64,000 bases of DNA from Terana coerulea (GCA_024811115.1 JAKOGH010000740.1:496001-560000), one strand, 5' to 3'. Shown: positions 36,076-49,273, numbered from the stretch's first letter. Numbers and translations are program-made. Notes: generated by a model from the sequence alone, not told the origin.

Positions 36076-36543
36076 ATGCAAATCACTCTCAAGGAGTACA
36101 ACCGACGAAGCGAGGTATTGTGGTATGGCTATGGCCCGACCACTCAGGCCGCATTATTGCGAGTGCGTATATATCTCATATATATCGTCCAAGGCCAGCT
36201 TTGTCTAACACGGCCAATTTATGTACTAGCTATGGTACGGACCACCTGACGCGTGGCGCTATAAGCTTGAGCTCGCCGATGAACCCACGGAGAGCAAGCC
36301 AGATAAGGATTTCTACGCGCTATGCACTTTTGCCGAAGCGACGGCCGTGAAACTGGTTTGTTTCGTTCTGGCTGTATCATACCCCTCTGATTAATGCTGC
36401 TGCGATTTTTGTTCCGTCAGGCTTGGGATGGGCCGCCGCGAGAGGGCCCTCGTCGTCCGGAGGACACCGCGGAATGGCAGAACATCCACAATAATTTAGA
36501 AATAATGGGCAGATGCGTGGGGCTGGGCAATGGAGGCATGTGA
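36076..36543 (+). CDS. Small orphan protein (~95 aa)
   Basis: Three exons with clean splice sites (36076-36114, 36230-36355, 36421-36543) encode about 95 residues starting MQITLKEYNRRSE. The central part reads LWYGPPDAWRYKLELADE, then YALCTFAEATAVKLAWDGPP. The rest is polar and rich in Pro, Arg and Trp. I recognise no domain and no signal peptide. A TATA box lies upstream. The last exon may continue through further splicing: an open frame 36506-36622 reads AWGWAMEACDVCLDVREAE and another follows to about 36760. The true C-terminus is therefore uncertain. Confidence 0.5.
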
Positions 36544-37363
36544 TGTCTGCCTAGACGTGCGAGAGGCAGAGGTCGGAATACTCTTTGTTGGCATTTTGGC
36601 ATCACAATCTCTAGGCTCGAAGTGAACTTCGAGGTACCTTCTGAACGATGGCTAGCAAAGCTTCTCTGGGCCTACATCCATGGCCATGGGCTCTTATTCC
36701 TGCGTCCAGCGTCGAGAGCCACTTCTGGAATGCTGCCTGCGAGGTGATCTCGTCGAAAGGCGGTAGTACTTTCGAATCATGTTATGAGCATTCACGATTG
36801 GGCAACCATAGTCATCTCACTCAGGTATCCGGTGCTGAAGCGGACTACTATGCGCTACTTATCCTGTGTTTAGTGAATAAGTAGAAGAAGTGGCAATGTG
36901 ATACTGTATGCTGCAGTTCCAGTTAGAGTGATCTCAATAGGACCTATCACTCAACAATCCTCGACAACTGGAGTGCAGCATAAACACGTTGGTTGTCGAG
37001 AATACTTGGTTGTCAGTGATACATAATTAATTTAGCGCGTAAATCGAGAGCAGAAATGAACAGTCAGGATTAGCGGAACTACGGTCAATAGTGTTGTGTA
37101 AAAGACCCCACTAGATATGCAGTGCTATGAGGACAGCTGTTAGGAAGTCCAGCGCTGTGAACCCCATGAATACTGTATGCGGCGTTGTCCAAATCGATGG
37201 TGTCCATATGAAGACAGCTTGGGCATGTGGATTGGATGCACTTTGATTGGCGTGTGTACTTGAGCAGCCAGCTTGAGCTCCGGAGGGAGCTCGCCGCATT
37301 TCTCTCCCTCCCTACTCCACGACACGACTCTGCGACTGACGATCTCTTAGTTCTGAAAACATA
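36544..37363. other. Region between the orphan gene and DUG1
   Basis: Its first 220 bp may hold extra exons of the orphan gene (KLLWAYIHGHGLLFLRP near 36655-36710). The rest appears non-coding and includes the DUG1 upstream sequence. Confidence 0.35.
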
Positions 37364-39457
37364 ATGGTCGCACCCAAGCCATTCCTCGATTACGTCGACG
37401 CGAACTCGACCAAGTTCATTGATCGCTTGGCGGAAGCAGTCGCAATCCCAAGGTTAGTCTTCTGCCTTCATGTATGTCTCGCCCGACGAGGCCCTATCCC
37501 CTTGCACGACGTTTGTAGTATCAGCGGGGATGCAAAGCGCCGCCAGGATGTTTTCAAGATGGCAGACTGGGTGGACACGGAGCTGCAGAAGTTTGGTGTG
37601 AAGACCGAGAAGATCCCTCTCGGCACGCAACACATCGAAGGCCAGACTCTCGACCTCCCGCCAGCGATTGTCGGTCGCATTGGGGACTCTCCCAACAAGA
37701 AGACCATCCTCATCTACGGTCACTTCGATGTCCAGCCTGTGCGTGCGCATACATTCGCTTTCCTGAGAACCGATCTGACACTCGTATGATGCTGCATAGG
37801 CGAACGTCAGTGACGGCTGGAACACGGACCCGTTCAAGCTGGTCTTTGACAAGGACACCGGCAAGATGTTCGGACGTGGCTCGACGGACGACAAGGGCCC
37901 AATCATGGGCTGGCTGAACGTGCTCGAGGCCCACCACAAGCTCGGGCTCGATCTCCCCGTGAACATCCGTTTCTGCTTCGAGGGCATGGAGGAGAGCGGC
38001 AGCGAGGGTCTCGACGATTTTATTGCGAGCGAGGCCAAGAAGCCCAAGGGCTGGTTTGAGGGGGTTGACGCAGTCTGCATCGTACGTTTACGCCCTTCTC
38101 TTGAGCAATGCATAAGTTGACGCACTGACCGTCCGTAGTCTGATAACTACTGGCTGAACGACCGCACGCCCGCACTCACGTACGGTCTCCGTGGACTGAC
38201 CTACTTCAACGTCAACATCTCCGGCCCAGGAGCTGACCTGCACTCTGGCATCTTCGGTGGTGCGGTGTACGAGCCCATGTCGGCCCTGATCGCGTTGCTC
38301 GGCAAGCTCGTCACGCAAGAAGGCAAGATCCTCATTCCCGGTGTGTACGACGGCATCAACGCTGCAGATGCGGACGAGCTGTAAGTCTCGGTGGTCGATT
38401 TTGTGGACCTCAACCCAAACTCACGGGGGCGTTGCAGTAAGATCTACGAGAACCTGGACTACTCTGTCGCGGACCTGGAATCCGCCGCTGGAGGGCACAT
38501 TGCGATCTCGGATGACAAGAGCACCGTGATCATGGCCCGTATGCGCAACCCTTCGCTCTCGATCCACGGTATTGAGGGTGCTTTCTCCGGTGTCGGTGCG
38601 AAGACCGTCATTCCCGCATCTGTCGGTGGCAAATTCAGCTTGAGGTGGGTGTTGTATGCGTGCTCTACACGGCCTCGGTGTACTTATGTGCTTTCCTTGA
38701 TAGGCTCGTTCCCCCACAGCACCCCGACGACATCCGGGCCAAGGTGGAGAAGTACTTGGAGGCAGAGTTCGCCAAGCTCAACACGAAGTGCACAATGAAG
38801 ATCGAGTACCTGCACGGTGGTATACCATGGGTGGCCGACCACAAGCACTGGAACTACCAAGCTGCGAAGACTGCCACAGAGGTAAGGCTCACTTCCACAT
38901 TCTGTTCTTTCCCGTTCTTCCCTTCCCTTCCAGGCTTGACACTTCGATTGAGTTCCCGTCACAAAAGCTTCTTCGTGTTTCATCTACCGATACCCCATTT
39001 CTGTAGGATCTTTGTAGGCAGCTGACTAACTGCTACTTGCGAACTTTGTAGGCCGTCTACCTCAAGAGCCCTGATTTCACTCGTGAAGGTACGGCACTGA
39101 TTGTTTCATTCACACTCTTCCTTGATGATTGAACATCTCAATGATGTTCACCAGGCGGCTCCATCCCCGTGACGCTCACCTTTGCGGACAATCTTGGTGT
39201 GAACGTCCTCCTCCTTCCGATGGGTCGCGGCGACGACGGCGCTCAGTACGTTCCCTACCCTTCATAAGTAAGTTTCCGCGCTGAAGCGTTTATTTTAGCT
39301 CGACGAATGAGAAGCTGGACGTCTCCAACTATATTCAGGGTGTAAGTTTAGCTTCACTGTCATTAATAGATATGCTCACGTCTGCGCCATGATATTAGAC
39401 AAAGCTGCTCGGCTCCTACCTGTACGAGGTCGCGGAGATCACTGGGACGAAGGCATA
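37364..39457 (+). CDS. DUG1: Cys-Gly metallodipeptidase DUG1 (M20 family)
   Basis: It is a cytosolic zinc/manganese dipeptidase of the CNDP2/Dug1 family that hydrolyses Cys-Gly in glutathione breakdown. Ten exons: 37364-37452, 37519-37738, 37800-38081, 38139-38380, 38438-38644, 38704-38881, 39052-39088, 39155-39245, 39299-39341 and 39399-39457. Metal-site motifs are [42 protein letters not shown] and SDNYWL. Dimerisation-domain motifs are [20 protein letters not shown] and [19 protein letters not shown]. The last block reads [19 protein letters not shown], with the final metal-binding His. The length of about 480 aa is normal. No frame errors were seen. Confidence 0.95.
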
Positions 39458-39747
39458 AAGTTGGCACCACGAGGCACCAATCTGTAGCAATAAAGGGGGC
39501 TTCTATGGAGGAAGTCCCTTGCGAATCTTACTGCTGTATCCGTAACAAGCTTTGGATGTATCCACCGAAATGTCAGAAGATGTATTTCGAGTTGTCTCAT
39601 ACCCATGGGTGGCTCATGTGCACTGCGAACGAGGCTGGAATCGCAAGTAGACGTGATATAAAAAGTGAACGTAAAATAATACAGCAACCTGAATCCCCGA
39701 AATACATGCTGGCAAAGTGCAGATAATGACATAAATTTCAACTGCGA

Positions 39748-40592
39748 CTAGTACTGGTATTGTTCTTTTGGGCTATGGTTGGCCGGGGCCCCTCGCCCTC
39801 GGAAACCCCTCGAGGCACTTGTACCTTTCGATGGTGATCGCGAACCGTTGGCAGAGTTAGACTCAGGACCGCGCGGATTGCGAATCGGTCTGGTAGCTGC
39901 CTGCGGCTGCTCCACCGACGTCCGTGCGGGCGGCGGGGTCGACACCCCGCGCTGCCGCTTGCCTCCTTGGCCTCCGCCGCTGGTGAGGCCCCAAAGATCC
40001 GCGAGCGCGCCGCCTGGTACTGCGCCTCGCGCTCCGCCAGCGACTTCTGCTGTTGCGCGGTGTTCGGTGCGGAGGACGCGCCCGGCGCCGTGGCGGCGGA
40101 CGGCCGCTTCAGGATGCGCAGCGACGGCTGGATCGCCTGCACGGGTGGCGCGGCCGTGCGCGATGCGCCTGCGATGACGAGCTCGGGCATCGGGGCCTTG
40201 TTGTTTCTGCATGCATATGTTGCGGGCAGGGAAAGGTTGCATTAGACCCACGTCTGGTGTACATGTAGAAAGGATAGCGCGAGCGTGGCGGTGGCCGCGC
40301 CCGAGGTGGAGGAGGGGAAGTCAGGACTACTCACGCGTCCTCCCAGACCCGCTGCGGGTCCTCGTCCACTTCCTGTTCATCATAATCGTCGTCGTCGTCG
40401 TCATCCCAGGCATCCTTCACAGGCTCCTGCGTCTGGCGCGGCTGCGCCACCGGCGGGAAACCAGTCTGCATTGAAGACAGTGACGAAAGCGGTGGAGGCT
40501 TCAGCTTCAGCAACGAGGCCGGCAGCTGGAATGGAGTTTGCGCTACTCACAGAAGGGCCGTCCCAGGAGTCCTTGGGGCTCGCCACGGACAT
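39748..40592 (-). CDS. SUZ-domain protein (SZRD1-like)
   Basis: The SUZ motif appears as PSLRILKRPSA, then QQKSLAEREAQYQAARSRIFG, the RNA-binding-like module found in SZRD1 and Encore. The C-terminal SUZ-C-like part reads RPIRNPRGPES and ends GFRGRGAPANHSPKEQYQY. The N-terminus is acidic (DAWDDDDDDDYDEQEVDED). An intron of about 115 nt near 40206-40333 is likely, between the EDPQRVWEDA exon and the APMPELVIAG exon. One base appears to be missing in the C4 run at 39944-39947, where the frame moves between EASGSAG and VSTPPPART. The N-terminal exon (MSVASPKDSWDGPS at 40592) joins the acidic exon across a spacer only 25 nt long, so the true start is uncertain. Confidence 0.72.
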
Positions 40593-41477
40593 GCTGAGCC
40601 TGCCAACCACGAGGTCGTCTGGGCTCCCGCGCAGTGGTCGGCCAGGGTCGACACAAGAGATGGATGTCTCGGGAGGCGCCCTGCAGCTTCACGCGGATTA
40701 TGGGCGCCTCGTGTGGCCGTGCTGCTTTCTTGACGCCACCAATCGTCGGTGATTTGCTTACGGACCCTAGCAGAAACCTGATGCCGCAGCCACGGTACGC
40801 TGAAAGAGGTGCTGAATAAAGCATTATGGCGATGCATGTCGTCCAGAGTCTCTGTCCCATTGAGGTGTTGTTGATTACTCTCGAGGACAAGGGGTGGTAC
40901 TGGTAACTGGTAACGTTCTGGCATTTGTGACCTTCGCATCTCCTACATGCTCATGAGATTTCCAGTTCTAGGTACGGGCTGATATGAAAAGGCATATTCA
41001 GAAAATCGCATAGGCTTGCCCTTGAGTCCGTGCTGCGGCCTGCCAAATGGCGACACGGACCGCCAGGACGACCCACCCGAGACACTTTGCGGGTTCGCGT
41101 TACGGAGAAGTCATCCTTTGGACATACCGCCGAGTGCGTGTGCACTTGTTCCTGAAAGTTGTATTGCTCGCCGGCTGTTTCAGGCCGTCAGCGTTGCTCC
41201 AGTGAGTCGCCCTCATATAACCATAAGCGTTGACTCACTGCGCAGATTTCTCGACCTTGTCTCGAATCCATCGCTCTCGCAAACGAGTAGCGAGCAGCGT
41301 TCACTAATGCCTCCGGTGGCGTTGCAGCGTGTTGGGGTGCGTTCCCTTTCGCGCAACTTCCTTCACAGCATCACAGATGGGACGGCGTTCAGAGGGAAGG
41401 CTTCCGCTGCCAGGCTTCGGCTGTGATGCCTCTTGACGTATCTGGCGGAGCAATAAGCGGGAAGGCTCTGCCATGAC
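40593..41477. other. Intergenic region
   Basis: Frames here are short or are shadows of neighbours. Nothing matches a family I recognise. Confidence 0.4.
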
Positions 41478-42186
41478 GTGACGGAGCCTGTGCTTTGCCC
41501 GGCATTCCTGGCAGCACGCAGCAGGGCGGAACTGAATGGCGGATGTATCAGACACTGGGCAATGTTCCCGATGCACATCAGGAGGAACGACGAACTGAGG
41601 GGGCGAACCCGACCAGACGCGGAGCTCTCGACTTTCCCCATTCGACTTCTTCATTGCAAACCTTCGAGGGTTCTTATTTCCAACCCACCGGTCAGTTCGC
41701 GATTGGAACGGTCTGGAGTACCATGGTTTTCTCTATCCGAGAGCGAAGAACGTCTGCGAAGCGCAATTTGCGCAACATACAGCAGCTGCACTGCCATGTC
41801 AGTGAGTCCCATCGTAACTCTCGCGGCCCGCCGTCTGACCGTCGCAGCTTCTCCCACCACATCCCGTCCCCCCTGTGCAGTTCCAGGCATCGCTAGGCAC
41901 GCTGGACGTCGCTTATGACCAAGACTGTGGCAAGACAGAGTTCTACATGCCGGCAGCGCTCCTCCTGCCCACGCGGCTCGACGCACCTTCGCGAACAGAG
42001 AAGCTGCAGGCCTCCTCGTCGCTCTTCCGCACCGTGCCCGGCATCGCAGACATACAATTGGCCGACCAGTTTGTCCCCATGCCACGCGCTCCGTACGAAG
42101 CGCGACGGCTCGCCGGGCTCCCACCATCTCTGCGCCAAGACGAGCGACTCTATGTCCTGATGCCCGCCGTGCTCGCTTTGTCCTGA
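41478..42186 (+). CDS. Possible two-exon orphan gene
   Basis: An open frame 41478-41801 ends SEERLRSAICATYSSCTAMS at a gtgagt donor. It joins in phase, across an intron ending ccctgtgcag, to 41881-42186 (FQASLGTLDVAYDQDCGKTE, then LADQFVPMPRAPYEARRLAG). The second exon reads like real protein. The first exon is Arg-rich and less convincing, and the start is arbitrary. I recognise no domain. Confidence 0.35.
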
Positions 42187-44631
42187 TCCACGGCGCCCAA
42201 CTGATGCCCCCTCCCGAGCCCTTGGAGCACGCGCAAGTCACGCTCGAGGCGGCGCATGTGAAACCGTGAGACGCGTCAGTGCCACTGACAGCTTTGAGAA
42301 GAAAATTGTTTTCAGCGCGCCCTTGCTGGGCCTGATAGCTATGAAGATCGCTGGATTTGGTATCGCGCGAGTGCTGCGGAGGAATTCAGAAGCAGACGTC
42401 TATTTTCGAGCCCGTTTGGAGCCCCCCTGGCACGTTACACTTACGGCAGCGATTTCGACGATATCAACAATGAAAATGAACGCGACTTTGAAGTTCGGGA
42501 GGCGCGCGGACGTACGCTGAAAGCCTCCGGATCCGAGGGGATTGGATGCAGGAGGGGTGCATATAGATTTGCTGCGTCTTCTGGGTGTGAATTAGACTGG
42601 GCAAACGCGGCCCCTGTGCGACGCTCTGGCACCTTCGCTGCTCCCCCAGCCCGGTCTTCTGACCCCTCTCTGCCTCAATCGCGATACATACGGGGAAGCC
42701 CTATATGATTTTGTTTTCAATCGTGTCCATTTCCGCGGAAATTTGGCGGTCCTCTGGTTGGCGGCGTCGTGGCAACCGCCACATATCTGTCAGACGCCGA
42801 TGCTCAATCTGCTTTGAGGATCTTACCCCTTCGGGAAAGGTACGGACGCTGACTCGCTGACTGGACGGACGGGTGATCGAGCCAAGCTCTCGGATGCACT
42901 GGTGGAAATGGCAGGATCGGTCTGCTCAGGCTGGGAAGCTCTGCATTTTCTTCAAAGCGTCGTGGGACGTTCTACTCGCTGGCTCTGCGTACTACACTAC
43001 ACACTACGAAATGTCGAAATGTTGTGAGGAAACGGACAGAGCACAATATATGCTAGTCTCCGTGAAATTCGGGACGGAAGAGCGCAAACAATTCCGCGCG
43101 AAGGCCGAAAGGCGTCCCCATCGCTACGCTTCACGGATGCACAGACGGCTTTAGTCGGACGGCTTCTAGCACTTTGCAAACCCACCAGAAAGTGCCTGCC
43201 GCGCTCGGGAGACCATTGACATTCGTCGTCACCACCATCGATGTCGGCCTCCCCGAGCTGCTTCGCCCGCTCTTCGCGCACGCTATCGATAGAGGGGGAA
43301 ACCCCACGGCATTGTCCAGCCGAGAGTTCAAAGCACGCCCTGCCGCCATTCGCTGCACGGACGAAAGACGAGCCTGCTGCAGCCCCGCGGCGTGCGTAAC
43401 GGTTGGGGATTGTTTGGGGGCACGCGCGTGGTGACGGCCCGCCGGGCTGAGGCGTCGTGGCCGACAATAATGCCCTCATGCCTGAGACGGCGGAAGATCC
43501 AGATCGAAGGGGTTGACATCGACGCCTCGTCTGCGAGGAAACGTACCTGGTTTCTCGCACTAACGCGGGCGGCGCGAAGGGTGTTGAATGGGGGGAACGT
43601 CGGGGCTCCGACACGCACGAGGCAGGTGGTCATGCATTGATTTGCTGCTCGGTCGCAGCAGCGCACTACGAGCTCCGTCTGGCAGGCCCGCTCCTCTGGG
43701 GCAGATGACCAAGGCTGAGCATGCCTATCATGGTCTAACATACTCAATCAGTTACTGTCGAGTTCGAGGGTGTGCCAGAGTCACCTCAGTATAGATAGTC
43801 AACGGAAGCTGGCCTCAATGCGGACCCGTAAGTTACGCTGTACGTCATGCCACAGCAGAGGTTGCTCGATGCATCTCGGATCTCTGTTGTCGTCCGTAGA
43901 GGTATATTGAGGCTGTCCCACCCCACCTCGCAGCCGTGATTGATGGGTCTCTATTGGTGGTGGTCAGCCAAACGGGATCTCAGGGAAAAGCAAGTCGACA
44001 AGTGGTGAGAACAAACGACCGGTTTCAGTTAGGGTTTACGAAGGCGGGCGCGACACGTGAGGGTGGCGGCGAACTCGAGAACAACTCATTTGGTGATGCC
44101 TGCGCGGCTTGCAGGGGTAGAAGAGCGAGCGTGTTTGGGCCGCTGCTCGCCGTCTTTTCTGCTCTCGCGGACGTGCCACGCAGCGAGCCCACCCACACCG
44201 GCATCGAGAGTGCCGAGTACCGGTTGACGGGGATCGTCGATCGCATCAAGATTGGCCGCGGTTCCAGCGAGGGCGACAGTTTAGGGAACCAGGCCCGTAC
44301 TCGAGTGGTTCGCCACGCTAGAAAAATACCAAGGAATATATTCGAAACAAATCATACCTCTGCGTGCCGCAGCTGGCACGGGCAGCCGACAGCGTCCGCC
44401 TCCCCCAAGCCTCCGGGGCTGTCGCCCGAGAGAACACTGTAAATTTTAGCCCCTCTTATTTGGGCCCAAAACACTTCGCGATACCGGTTTGTCGTCAAAT
44501 TCGTTTTCAGACCTCGATTACTTCATCACTGACTCCCCTTTCTTCCTTTCCTTGCGCATCCTAATTTGCTTCCGGTCGCTCTTTTCTCTCGTCCCAACTT
44601 CACCCACCTGCCAATCCCTTGCCCCCCTGGT
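42187..44631. other. GC-rich gene-poor stretch upstream of the Zn2Cys6 regulator
   Basis: About 2.4 kb contains many overlapping open frames on both strands but none with family similarity, typical of GC-rich non-coding DNA. The last ~250 bp is pyrimidine-rich and is probably the promoter and 5' leader of the regulator. A long 5' regulatory region is common for such genes. Confidence 0.45.
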
Positions 44632-47600
44632 CATGACCTATACTGATCCTAATTATTCTAATCGCCGTTATTCCTATGTCGACCAGTATCGCGAACGCCA
44701 GTTCACGCACCCACAGCACCTCCAGCAGCACCCCATTGCGGTCAAGGTCGAGGACGTAGACTCTACCGAGATTTTGCCAGCCCCCACCCGCAATACGCGC
44801 AACAGCCCTCCTCTTCCTCCTACTACCGTTTCGCGGGCACCACAAGCTCGAGCTCACTTTCCAGCCCATCCCCTAGCGCACCAGTCACGCCGTTCACCTT
44901 CGGCATGTCGGGCCAGCAGTGGCCGTCGTCGTCCTCGGCACATCAAGGCCCCGTCCCGGGCACCTCGTACCAACAGCCGTACCCACCGAGCCGCATGCAC
45001 GGCTACAGCCTCCACACCCCCCTTGAAGCGCACCAGCACCAGTCAGCCCACGTCCTGCCGCCTCTCCAGGACGACTATGACGACGCCGAAGACGACGGGC
45101 TCACGGAGCTGCCGTCAGGGGTCAACTTGAGCGGGTATGGAAGTGGGTCGCTGGAGTCGGGGAACGGGATGCAGGGCGGGTCGAAGGCGGGGGAGAAGCA
45201 GGTACGGCGGCGGAGCAGCAAGGCGTGCGACCAGTGCCGGAAGTCCAAGTGCAAGTGCGAGCGGACGAACCCTCAGGAGCCGTGCAAGAACTGTGTCCTC
45301 CTCGGCACTGGTACGTCGTCTCCTTCTGTCCCTCCCCGCTGTCCCCTATCCCCTGTTCGCCTCGTCGCCGACGCTGACGGCTCTACCTCACAGCGTGCAC
45401 GTTCCTCGGCCCTTCGCGCAAACGCGGGCCGCCCAAGGGATACATCGACGCCATCGAGGCCCGGTTGCATCAGACGGAAGCTCTCATAGGAATATTAATC
45501 GCCAGCCAGGACAGTCGCGCGAAGACTCTGTTGGAAGACCTGAGTGAGGTGAGCAGCCGGCATTCTTGGTTCGAGCCTATCAAACCTACCCGCGTGCTAC
45601 GCCTCTGCCTCCGAGATAATTTAAGGCCAAGCCGCATCAAGCTAACGTTGGTGTGCACAGGATGTTTTAGCGAAGGAGATCATCGACCGCGTCAACAACT
45701 CGCCATACGGCCACAAGGGTCGGAAAAGAGGCGCCTCGGCTTCGAGCAGATCAAGGCCCAACCAGCCCGACAGTAAGGATAGTGAGGCACAGGCTCCCCA
45801 ATCATCACAGTACGTATACCGAGGGTCGACATGAGACATCGATTCGCGTTACTGATCTCGTGGTACCTAGCCCTTCTAGCGAATGGCAAGACGCACTCAC
45901 CGCTCAATTGAATGCGCGGGCAACGCAGAGAAACACGCTGATTCAGGACGGCGAATCCTTCGGCGAAACGGATACCAAGGATGGCCAGTCGCTCGCATAC
46001 CCACCCTCGCCGTCCGACGGCGGCGCATCGGACAACAGGGAGGCCATCGCAGGCCGTCGCGGCGGCTGACTCGCGTCTCACGGGCACGGCAGGCGAAGGC
46101 TCGCTCTCGGTTCCCGCAGAGCAGAATGGTGACCAGCACCGCAGGCAGAGGCGGCGCGTCGACACCGACAACGGCACGCGCTCGCCGTCGACGACGTCCT
46201 TGTCCGGCCGCTCGCAGTCTCCCGGTCAATACGCCTGCAACCCGCCGCATCCTGCCCTGCTGCCGAAGCACTCACGCGCCTCCATGAAGACACAGTCTGA
46301 CATCTCCTGAGGTTCTTGAAGAAGATGCGGATGAGTCGAGCGATGAGGACCGCTCCGGATCGGGTGAAGACGAGCTGGCGGTCGCGGTCGGACAGCTTAG
46401 CATGAACGAGGAGGAGCAGGTGCGGTACCACGGCAAAGCTAGTGGTCTGCACCTCTTGGGCGGAAGGGCCCGCGACGACGGGCGCAATGAGGGTGGTATT
46501 TGGTAGGTCACCTTACAGGAGGTACTGGACCATTATACTGACTATATGCAGGCGGTTCCCGAGAGCAAGGGTCTGGCCGCCTTTGCCACCGACTGCGCGC
46601 ACGCCTACCAAGAGCGAGGAGGACTGGGCAATTCATTTTCCCCCTCAGGACGTGCAGGAGCATTTATTGCAGCTGTACTTCACGTATGTGCATACCCAGC
46701 TGCCAGTGCTCCACAAGCCCACTTTCATGGAGGCTTTCCGGAGCGGGTGAGGACCTTCAATCTTCCAGAACCATGTTCTACTCACTATAGCAATGTTTTA
46801 CAGTAACATTGGCGGCTCTCCACACTCACCGATGTCCGATGCCTCATCGCCAGCACCGTCTCAGTCTAGCAGCGGGGTCGACCCGCGCGGATCCCCGCTC
46901 TCTTGCTGCTCGCCATGTTCTCGATCGCCGCACGCTTCTCCAGCACAGACAGCCCGCCGCCTGCACCGGGAGAGATGTGGACCGTGGGAGACAACTATAT
47001 GGACCAAGCGAAGGTCATCCTCGATAACACGTACGCCCAGTCCCGCCCCGGCACGTGCCAAGCGCTCCTCCTTCTCGGCTACCGGGAGGTGGGCATTGGC
47101 GCGATGGCGCAGGCGTGGTCGTACATCGGCATGGCTGTGCGCATGGCGCAGGACCTCGGCCTGCACAAGAACGCGGACAAGTGGTCGAACGTCGGCAAGG
47201 TCCTCTTCAGCGACGCGGAGCTCCAGGCGCGCCGCCGCATCTGGTACGGGTGCGTCGTCATGGACAAGTACATCTCGGCGTACATCGGCCGCCCCGTCGC
47301 CGTGTTCGAAAACGACTTCGACACGGAGCTGCCGAGCACGAGTGAGGTATGTGCCGGCCCGACGGTGTCACGGCGCGTTTCTCACGTCTGCTGTAGCCCG
47401 ATGAGGTCGAGCCGTGGCTTCCCCACCCGTCGCCTGTGTTCGTTGGCGACGTCTCGGAGAATCATGTTCCGCGCACTATACCAGTGACGAGCCATGGAAT
47501 CTCTTGCTTCAACGAGTCAGCCAAGCTCTGTAAGTCTGATCTTTCTTAGCAATGGCTTCCTTCTTGACGTACGTTTTATTAGCTATCATCCTGAGCATGA

Positions 47601-48893
47601 TCATGCAAGCCATCTACCCCATTCGCCCTCACAGCTTCCGCCAGTCAGAATTTACGCGCATTGAACAGCTCCTCGACAAGTGGTACCTCGACCTGCCCGA
47701 GCACTTGCGGTTCGACCCGTCCTCGTCCAAGTACTATTCGCAGCCGCCGCACGTTCTCACTCTACACATGCAATATTGGACCACGGTGTTGCTTCTGCAC
47801 CGCCCATTGTAAGTGTCTTCATATCGTATCCCTGGAAGCGGGACTTAACAACCCGTTTAGCATCCGGCATCTGCATAGCTCGTCTGGTAAGGGGTAAGTC
47901 TTTTGCGACTATCGGCTCCGTATCGTGAGATTAATCACCCGCACAGGTTGTCACCAAATTCCCGGGAATCCGAGCTCCGTGCGAATGCGCGCAAGAATTA
48001 CGACCAATGTGTGCGGGCGGCGAACCAGGTCACCGCTATCGTGTCCGTCTACGCAGAGCATCACTGCCCGCGCCGCGCGTCAGTGTTCTTGTGCTTCTAC
48101 GTCTTCAGCGCTGCGATCATGCACGTCTCCACGCGTAAGTGCCCCTCTAGTCTTGTTTCCATGGCACAGCGCTGAGATGAGCCTTAGTCACGACGTACCC
48201 ATCCGACCCCCAGGCTAGCGAGGGCCTGCGCAAATGCATGAGCATGCTGCAGCGGATGCACCACGTGTGGCCGGCCGCGTGGCGCGCGAACGAGCTCCTC
48301 CAGGGCTCGAAGGCGCTGCCCTGCATCCGCACAGCGTCCAGATGCTCACGCCCGAGCGCGTGCACAAGCGGGTGGCGGACTCGCTCGACGAGGACCCCAG
48401 CCAGGCCTCGATGCACACCGCCTACCGCCAGCCGCAGGCCTACGCTGAGGGCAGCCAGGCCCCGCAGCCGTCCTTCCCGCTGCAGCTCGACATCCAGTCC
48501 ACGGAACCCCAAGGGTTCTACCAGCCCTACTCGCGCTGGAACACGGACGCCGCGCTCCCGAACATGGCCGGCAGCCTCTCCACGTCCGTGCTGCCCCAGC
48601 AGTACAGCACGGGCCTGGTCGACGAGCGCGTGCAGCGCTCGCAGGACCGCGCCGGCCGCTACCCGCAGTACTGGAGCGACTACTCCGCGATGGGCCAGAT
48701 GGACAGCACGTACGGCATGCCGGCCATGGGCGACATGGTCCCGCAGCAGCCTGCCCCGAACGACCCCCAGCAGATGTACGTCCAGGATCAGTATCCACTC
48801 TATAGTAAGTATCGCGGCTGACGTGGCGCGGCGTGGCTAGCACCTTACCACCCTACTACAGATAATCATCTACCGCCAAGTAATCAATCGTAA
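44632..48893 (+). CDS. Zn2Cys6 transcription factor with fungal_trans domain
   Basis: The DNA-binding cluster is C-x2-C-x6-C-x8-C-x2-C-x6-C (starting ACDQCRKSKCKCERTNPQEP), split by an intron before the sixth cysteine. A linker and coiled-coil follow (RKRGPPKGYIDAIEARLHQT). The middle-homology domain contains YFTYVHTQLPVLHKPTFMEA, LLLAMFSIAARFSS, PGTCQALLLLGYREVGIGAM, SYIGMAVRMAQDLGLHKN and RIWYGCVVMDKYISAYIGRP. The C-terminus is Gln/Tyr/Pro-rich, probably an activation region. Frame breaks of one base are seen near 44781-44785 (C run), about 46050, about 46290 and about 46900. The C-terminal exon (ending NHLPPSNQS at 48893) is placed by splice consensus. It regulates unknown genes; RKRGPPKGYI is shared with many basidiomycete regulators. 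Confidence 0.85.
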
Positions 48894-49273
48894 CGCAAGG
48901 ATGTACAACGCCCCTCACTACCCGCCCCCGTCTACGTCTGTAATCTCGTGCCTCGGGTCGTTCGCGCCGCTCGTCACGCAGTTTCTATCATAATTTGTAT
49001 CATTTTTCTCGTGCATCCACTGTTACGCGCATAGCACACACATTATTGTAGCCTTACAGTTGGCCGAACTCGTAGCACTCTGAACATTTTAATACATGGA
49101 CAACTTGGGCACCCTTTCAAACCCTTTACCCTGCATGGGATCTTGTCCGATTTACTTCGGATCCTCCGGGTTCTGCATAGCTTCCCCACCGTACGATTGC
49201 AATGTTCGACTTGCTCCGGTTGTGCACATCCGTTGATATTCCTCCAGAGTTTACGACGCCACAGCTTGGAAGA
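48894..49273. other. Intergenic region between convergent genes
   Basis: This is the 3' region of the regulator and of the Ser/Pro-rich gene. AT-rich stretches fit transcript ends. No gene was seen. Confidence 0.45.

Noticed and set aside
42997..43747. Overlapping open frames of 139-205 aa on the minus strand
   Set aside because: GC-rich, Arg-rich sequence with no splice-supported extension and no family similarity.
46078..47404. Several Arg/Ser-rich frames over the Zn2Cys6 gene
   Set aside because: Shadows of the regulator; the fungal_trans motifs lie in the chosen frames.
48346..48843. 165-aa minus-strand open frame over the regulator C-terminus
   Set aside because: Composition (Ala/Arg/Gly/Cys-rich) is typical of an antisense shadow.
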